DNA of 14,214 bases from Lachnospiraceae bacterium (GTDB lineage Bacteria > Bacillota > Clostridia > Lachnospirales > Lachnospiraceae): contig VSNR01000113.1 of the NCBI GenBank assembly GCA_009774345.1, positions 1 to 14,214 of the forward strand, in the 5' to 3' direction. Both the position numbers and the translations under genes were made by a program. Positions 13,412 through 14,214 of the stretch are shown here, piece after piece. Below the pieces are notes generated by a model, which saw only the letters and a program-made list of their open reading frames with translations, was not told where the DNA came from and ran no database searches. Numbering within the stretch: position 1 is the first letter of the stretch; each line of letters begins with the position of its first letter.

Positions 13412-14214
13412 ATGGGGACAAAACCATATGCTATGGGTGATTTACATGCAAATATATGGCGGGGAAATGAATCACAGCATCTAACTTTTGTTGTGACGCA
13501 GGAGTGTAATCTACGTTGCGGTTATTGCTACATGGTGGGTAAAAATGATATGCATCGAATGGATTTTGAAACCGCAAAAAAGATAGTAGATTATTTTGTA
13601 AATAATAAGGATACTTTATTTACAACAGACTATGTGGTATTGGATTTTATTGGGGGAGAACCTCTGTTGGAGATTGAATTGATCGATAAAATAGTAGATT
13701 ATTTTCGATTATCAGTATACAAAAAGAAATCGAAATGGTTTGGAAGATTTCGAATCTTAATTCAATCAAATGGGGTATTAGTAAGTAGTGAGAAATTTCG
13801 AAAGTTCTTGAGGAAAAACCATCAGATGGTCTCTGTGGGTATCACAATTGATGGTATAAAGGAAAAACATGATATGCAGCGTGTATTTCCTAATGGAGAG
13901 GGATCTTATGACATAGTAGAAAAAAATTATAAAATGTTCTTTAAAGAGGGTTTGACAAAAGATACTAAGGTAACGTTTGGGCATGAAGACCTAAAATATT
14001 TGAAAGACAGTATTATACATTTGTGGAAGTTGGGAATAAAAAGCATTCCAGCGAATGTTGTTCATGAGGATGTCTGGAAAACAGGGGATGATACTATATA
14101 TGAACAACAATTGATTGAATTAGCAGATTATGCGATTGATAATCATTTGTGGAAGGAATATAATACTTCATTTTTTTATGATAAGTTGGGATTTAAGGCA
14201 AATGAGGATGCGAT
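13412..14214 (+). CDS. radical SAM peptide maturase, CXXX-repeat target family (3' end beyond the window)
   Basis: The first 267 codons are present and the frame is open to the window edge. The [4Fe-4S]-binding motif of radical SAM enzymes is C32-NLR-C36-GY-C39 in FVVTQECNLRCGYCYMVGK. G81-G-E-P84 in FIGGEPLLE is the usual SAM-contact motif, and ITIDGIKEKHDMQRVFPNG continues the barrel. Later segments (TFGHEDLKYLKDSIIHLWKL, IPANVVHEDVWKTGDD) match, from memory, the family annotated as maturases of CXXX-repeat peptides. It should cleave SAM to a 5'-deoxyadenosyl radical and form thioether links on the precursor encoded just upstream. Auxiliary cluster (SPASM-like) cysteines would lie in the missing part. 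The start is ATG 13412, with AAGGAGG (13398-13404) 7 bases upstream. Further modification or export genes are expected downstream. Confidence 0.9.
   Translation, partial: MGTKPYAMGDLHANIWRGNESQHLTFVVTQECNLRCGYCYMVGKNDMHRMDFETAKKIVDYFVNNKDTLFTTDYVVLDFIGGEPLLEIELIDKIVDYFRLSVYKKKSKWFGRFRILIQSNGVLVSSEKFRKFLRKNHQMVSVGITIDGIKEKHDMQRVFPNGEGSYDIVEKNYKMFFKEGLTKDTKVTFGHEDLKYLKDSIIHLWKLGIKSIPANVVHEDVWKTGDDTIYEQQLIELADYAIDNHLWKEYNTSFFYDKLGFKANEDA

Noticed and set aside
1..14214. CRISPR arrays, tRNA or rRNA genes, intact insertion sequences
   Set aside because: I saw no regularly spaced repeats, no tRNA-like cloverleaf or rRNA sequence, and no intact transposase; only the Rpn remnant and one palindrome suggest mobile DNA.

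Overview
The window looks like a chromosome segment from a gut-type Firmicute, most likely a Lachnospiraceae-like Clostridium relative. This is inferred from strong AGGAGG ribosome sites, TATAAT-type promoters, an LplA/LplB/YtcP-style sugar ABC transporter without its own ATPase, a YesN-like AraC response regulator, an Rpn-family nuclease remnant, and a radical SAM maturase of the CXXX-repeat peptide type. No species-specific marker is visible.

Bases 1-10573 form a glycan-uptake and glycan-breakdown locus. Two permeases and a solute-binding lipoprotein (59-3636, + strand) make one operon that ends at a perfect palindrome. Convergent to it is a REC-AraC response regulator (3672-5249, - strand). 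Divergent from the regulator is a second solute-binding lipoprotein (5461-7170), followed by a decayed C-terminal piece of an Rpn-type nuclease (7171-7521) and a large cytoplasmic glycoside hydrolase family 2 enzyme (7577-10573). The likely logic is that a sensor kinase outside the window signals to the AraC regulator, the lipoproteins deliver an oligosaccharide to the permease pair, and the GH2 enzyme cuts the imported sugar. The specific sugar cannot be read from the sequence.

Bases 10574-14214 are a different, increasingly AT-rich module, and the more interesting half. It holds a 654-residue regulator with two separate HTH segments each followed by a long helical region (10724-12688). Next comes a 55-codon gene on the - strand (12661-12828) whose 3' end overlaps the regulator gene; it encodes a short peptide with an N-terminal hydrophobic export segment. 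A divergent control region (12829-13126) carries tandem AACTGTATA repeats and a 44-base palindrome. Then comes a 63-residue peptide with nine cysteines in a CX3C ladder (13127-13318), an 18-bp hairpin, and a radical SAM maturase (13412 to the window end, cut off).

My reading is that the second half is a RiPP (ribosomally made, post-translationally modified peptide) cluster of the CXXX-repeat type. It may be controlled by a peptide-sensing regulator and its own overlapping, convergent pheromone gene, an arrangement reminiscent of Rgg/SHP circuits. The RiPP precursor and maturase are well supported. The pheromone circuit is a hypothesis built from gene arrangement, a good ribosome site and a candidate operator.
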